Source: an uncultured Simplicispira sp.
Lineage (GTDB): Bacteria; Pseudomonadota; Gammaproteobacteria; Burkholderiales; Burkholderiaceae_C
Assembly (NCBI GenBank): GCA_903882725.1
Contig: CAIRYF010000257.1
Span: 1-7,392 of the forward strand
DNA: 7,392 nt
Direction of reading: 5' to 3'
Of the stretch, positions 4,687-7,392 are shown in pieces; within the stretch, counting starts at the first letter, position 1; the number at the start of each line of letters is the position of its first letter. The position numbers and the translations under genes are program-made. The notes beneath the pieces were generated by a model. The model did no database searches, was not told where the DNA came from, and saw nothing but the letters and a program-made list of their open reading frames with translations.

Positions 4687-7254
4687 TCAAGATTGACTAC
4701 AGCGCTGCGCTAAGTGTGCCAGCGCCTCTTCCACTTGATCGACCAGCACCAAGCACAGATCACCGGCTTGCAGACGTGCCAATGCGGTGTCGATGGCGGT
4801 AAATTCGCCGTAGATTTCTTCGGTGTAGCGGGTGCGCACGGCGTTTTGTAAACCTTCGCGCAGCAGGGCAATCACTTCGCCATCACCGCGCCCACGCTGG
4901 GCAGCGTCTTGGTACAAGATGACATCGTCAAACGCCGCGCCAAGAATGACGGTTTGCGCGCGGATATCTTCGTCGCGCCGGTCGCCCGCGCCGCTGATAA
5001 CCACGCTGCGACGCTTGCCGGGCAGGGCATCGACGGCGGCCACCAGCGCGCGCATGGCGTCGGGGTTGTGGCCGTAGTCGGCAATCACTGTGGCACCCTT
5101 GTAATCCATCAGGTTAAATCGCCCCGGCGCGTTGTCGCTGTCGTTGACAAAGCCCGACAGGCCACGGCGCACCGTCTCCCATGACAGGCCCGCGCCCCAC
5201 GCTGCTGCCACGGCGGCCATGACGTTTTCGACCTGAAAGCCAATTTTTCCATTGCGCGTGATTGGCACGTCACGCAAATGGATAGCTTCGCGCCACGAAC
5301 CTTCGGCGGCAACAATCGAGTCGCCATCGACATACACCGAGCGGTTGCCTTGGGCGCGGTGCGTGGCCATCACCGGGTGGTGGCGGTCGGCGGCAAAGTA
5401 GATGATTTTTCCGGGGCAGGCTGGGGCCATCGCCGCCACGATGGGGTCGGTGGCGTTGAGCACGGCGTAGCCATCGGGGGCGACGTTTTGCACGATGACG
5501 CGCTTGAGCACCGCCAAGTCTTCGACAGTGGTGATGAAGTTCAGCCCGAGGTGGTCGCCCTCGCCAATGTTGGTGACGACGGCCACTTGGCAGCGGTCAA
5601 AGCCCAAGCCTTCACGCAGAATGCCGCCACGCGCGGTCTCAAACACTGCCGCATCGACTTCGGGGTGCAGCAGCACGTTGCGCGCGCTTTTGGGGCCGGA
5701 GCAGTCGCCGCTGTCAATTTGGCGACCGTTCACGTAGACGCCGTCGGTGTTGGTCATGCCCACGCGCAGGCCGTGGGCGCTAAACAGGTGGGCAATCAGG
5801 CGCGCCGTGGTGGTTTTGCCGTTGGTGCCGGTGACGGCCACCACGGGGATGCGGCCGTCTTGCCCGTGGGCAAACACCTGCGCCACCATCGCTTGGCCGA
5901 TGGCGCGTGGTTTGCCATACGACGGTGCCAAGTGCATCCGCAAACCGGGCGCAGCGTTGACTTCGACGAAACCGCCGTTTTGTTCTTCAATCGGGTGCAG
6001 CACGCTCTCGCAGACCAAATCGACGCCGCAAATGTGCAGGCCAATCATTTGCGCCGCTTCGACCGCGCGCGCCGCCACGTCGGGGTGTACGTCGTCGGTG
6101 ACGTCGGTGGCGCTGCCGCCGGTGGACAAGTTGGCGTTGTTGCGCAAGATGACGCGCTGGCCTTTGGCTGGCACCGAGTCCGGCGCCAAGCCCTGCGCCG
6201 CCAAGCGAGCGACGGCAATGTCATCCAAGCGAATTTTGGTCAGCGCGGTGGCATGGCCCTCGCCCCGGCGCGGGTCGAGGTTGACCAAATCGACCAGCTG
6301 GCGCACGGTGTGCAAGTCATCGCCCAGCACCTGCGGCGGCTCACGCCGAGCAGCGGCGACCAGTTGGTCACCGACCACCAGCAGACGAAAGTCGTGGCCG
6401 TGCAAAAAGCGCTCGACCATCACCGTACCGTATTCGATGGCGTTGGCATAAGCCGCGTCCAGCGCCGCACGGTCGGTGATGTTGACGGTGACGCCCTTGC
6501 CTTGGTTGCCGTCTTGCGGTTTGACCACCACCGGCAGACCCACTTCCAGCGCCACCGCCCAAGCTTCGTCGGTCGATTCGACCGGGCGGCCCAGCGGCAC
6601 TGGCACACCGGCGGCGTGCAGCAGGCGCTTGGTCAGGTCTTTGTCTTGGGCTATTGACTCGGCGACAGCGCTGGTGGCGTCGATTTCGGCGGCTTGAATG
6701 CGCCGCTGCTTGGAGCCCCAGCCAAACTGCACCAAGCTGCCTTGCGTCAAGCGCCGCCACGGAATGCCGCGTGCAGCAGCAGCTTCAACGATGGCACCGG
6801 TGCTGGGGCCCATGCGCTCGCTTTCGTCCAATTCGCGCAAAGCGGTGACGGCAGCGGCGCTGTCAAAGTGCGCTGCGGCAACTGCTGCCTCAATCAGCGC
6901 CTGTGCATCGGCAAAGGCTTGGCGGCCTACGGCTTCTTCGGTGTATTCGACGATGACTTGGTAGACGCCCGGCTCGGTGGTAGAGGCGGTGCGGCTGAAA
7001 GTGACTTGGCAGCCAGCCTGTGCTTGCAGCGCCAGCGCGGCCGATTGCAGCACATGGGCCAGCGAAATATCGCTCTCGCTGCCTTCGGGCAGCAGCGCGC
7101 CAATGGCTGGAAACAGTGCCCGCAGGCGCGCTTCAAAGCCGGTAATTTGCGCCATGGCGCGTTCGTTGTCGGCGCAAGTGACGACGGCTTCCATCGCCGT
7201 ATTGCGGCTCCAAAGATTGGGGCCGCGCAGGGCTCGGGTGCGGGTGACATCCAT
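4687..7254 (-). CDS. cphA: Cyanophycin synthetase (CphA, complete two-ligase form)
   Basis: CphA builds cyanophycin in the cytosol. It adds Asp to the backbone and then Arg to each Asp side chain, using one ATP for each step. The 855 residues match the family length. The N-domain (1 to about 160) opens with the usual RALRGPNLWSRNTA. The ATP-grasp domain has QFGWGSKQRRIQA (176-188), VVVKPQDGNQGKG (242-254), RGEGHATALTKI (330-341), LRNNANLSTGGSATD (370-384) and VEVNAAPGLRMHL (430-442). The Mur-ligase-like domain has the P-loop GTNGKTTT (476-483, Lys480), ETARGGILREGLGF (539-552), TNIGEGDHLGLN (561-572) and DYGHNPDA (726-733). All three domains are complete, which fits CphA1 rather than the shortened CphA2. 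In the N-domain, the position of the HxxEH metal motif known in some CphA1 proteins reads HVLQS (67-71). ATG 7254 gives the family-typical MDVTRTRALRG and has a weak GAAAG site upstream. The gene lies 19 bases after a second cphA-like gene, so the two form an operon. The last residues, RCSQS, abut the TnpB fragment. Confidence 0.95.
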   Translation of the reverse strand: MDVTRTRALRGPNLWSRNTAMEAVVTCADNERAMAQITGFEARLRALFPAIGALLPEGSESDISLAHVLQSAALALQAQAGCQVTFSRTASTTEPGVYQVIVEYTEEAVGRQAFADAQALIEAAVAAAHFDSAAAVTALRELDESERMGPSTGAIVEAAAARGIPWRRLTQGSLVQFGWGSKQRRIQAAEIDATSAVAESIAQDKDLTKRLLHAAGVPVPLGRPVESTDEAWAVALEVGLPVVVKPQDGNQGKGVTVNITDRAALDAAYANAIEYGTVMVERFLHGHDFRLLVVGDQLVAAARREPPQVLGDDLHTVRQLVDLVNLDPRRGEGHATALTKIRLDDIAVARLAAQGLAPDSVPAKGQRVILRNNANLSTGGSATDVTDDVHPDVAARAVEAAQMIGLHICGVDLVCESVLHPIEEQNGGFVEVNAAPGLRMHLAPSYGKPRAIGQAMVAQVFAHGQDGRIPVVAVTGTNGKTTTARLIAHLFSAHGLRVGMTNTDGVYVNGRQIDSGDCSGPKSARNVLLHPEVDAAVFETARGGILREGLGFDRCQVAVVTNIGEGDHLGLNFITTVEDLAVLKRVIVQNVAPDGYAVLNATDPIVAAMAPACPGKIIYFAADRHHPVMATHRAQGNRSVYVDGDSIVAAEGSWREAIHLRDVPITRNGKIGFQVENVMAAVAAAWGAGLSWETVRRGLSGFVNDSDNAPGRFNLMDYKGATVIADYGHNPDAMRALVAAVDALPGKRRSVVISGAGDRRDEDIRAQTVILGAAFDDVILYQDAAQRGRGDGEVIALLREGLQNAVRTRYTEEIYGEFTAIDTALARLQAGDLCLVLVDQVEEALAHLAQRCSQS

Positions 7255-7273
7255 AAAATTCTTTCAGGGCGGC

Positions 7274-7392
7274 TTAAAGGGGCAGGGTGGCGGTACGGGC
7301 TGCAGCGGCGCTGCTGGGCAGTTCTGGCTCAAAGGTTTTGATACCGGCGGCTATCAGGTCGGGCGCAATGTCCAGCGCCCAAGCGGCGCCAA
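7274..7392 (-). CDS. C-terminal end of a second cyanophycin synthetase-like protein (CphA'/CphA2 type), partial
   Basis: On the reverse strand, 38 codons enter from the right edge and end at a TAA (7276-7274). They read GAAWALDIAPDLIAAGIKTF followed by a low-complexity tail rich in Ala, Ser, Thr and Pro. The first part resembles the helix of a Mur-ligase domain that in the complete CphA reads AVAAAWGAGLSWETVRRGLSGF (about residues 681-702). In CphA that point is followed by the GRFN and DYGHNPDA blocks, but here the protein stops. That fits the cyanophycin synthetase variants with a truncated Mur-ligase domain that pair with cphA in several Burkholderiales (for example CphA' of Cupriavidus necator) and with CphA2. 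Such enzymes may recycle beta-Asp-Arg dipeptides or add to polymer synthesis. Only the tail is visible, so identity is an inference supported by the tandem position. Confidence 0.65.
   Translation of the reverse strand, partial: GAAWALDIAPDLIAAGIKTFEPELPSSAAAARTATLPL

Noticed and set aside
3644..4690. A 348-codon reverse-strand frame that starts as TnpB
   Set aside because: Only the first ~87 codons are TnpB-like. The rest is antisense to the HsdR fragment and the reductase gene, so it is not one protein.
3955..4690. An active restriction-modification or TnpB-guided nuclease system
   Set aside because: Both genes lack their catalytic halves, and no partner genes, guide RNA region or transposon ends are visible.
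5278..6657. A 459-codon open frame on the + strand
   Set aside because: It lies wholly antisense to cphA, which has every conserved motif. The translation is rich in Val, Ala, Gly and His, as expected for the mirror of a GC-rich gene, and shows no domain.

Overview
The window looks like a chromosomal stretch from a GC-rich betaproteobacterium, most likely Burkholderiales and probably Comamonadaceae. That placement is an inference from base composition, codon use and gene content (tandem cyanophycin synthetase genes, a DUF445/YjiN protein, a class V aminotransferase of the alanine-glyoxylate type). No RNA gene or CRISPR array was seen.

Layout, left to right. Bases 1-903 (+) are the C-terminal 300 codons of a PLP-dependent class V aminotransferase that starts outside the window. 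A DUF445 (YjiN-like) membrane-anchored protein follows 14 bases later at 918-2207 (+), so the two probably share a transcript. A 325-base gap (2208-2532) holds a short reverse-strand reading frame that resembles the start of a lost membrane-anchored protein, plus a weak candidate promoter. Next is 2533-3954 (+), a six-helix haem/FAD/NAD(P)H transmembrane reductase whose four histidines have the same spacing as those of the eukaryotic NADPH oxidases.

Bases 3955-4686 are a scar made of two unrelated gene fragments joined end to end. One is the first ~147 codons of a type I restriction subunit HsdR (+ strand, with an apparent one-base frameshift near its start). The other is an ~87-codon internal piece of an IS200/IS605-type TnpB (- strand). 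They meet at about 4424/4425. Neither can make a working enzyme.

The right third is a reverse-strand operon. A complete cyanophycin synthetase cphA (7254 down to 4687, 855 aa) lies 19 bases downstream of the last 38 codons of a second gene. That tail looks like a cyanophycin synthetase whose Mur-ligase domain is cut short (the CphA'/CphA2 type). Together they would make the nitrogen and carbon storage polymer cyanophycin (multi-L-arginyl-poly-L-aspartate). The complete CphA keeps its ATP-grasp and Mur-ligase motifs. It appears to lack the HxxEH metal motif of the N-domain that lets some CphA1 enzymes make their own primers.

Most interesting points: the HsdR/TnpB junction scar next to cphA; the CphA tandem with a lost primer-generating site; and the bacterial NOX-like reductase. 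I see no evidence for a wholly new defence or mobile system. The defence-related sequences here are remnants.
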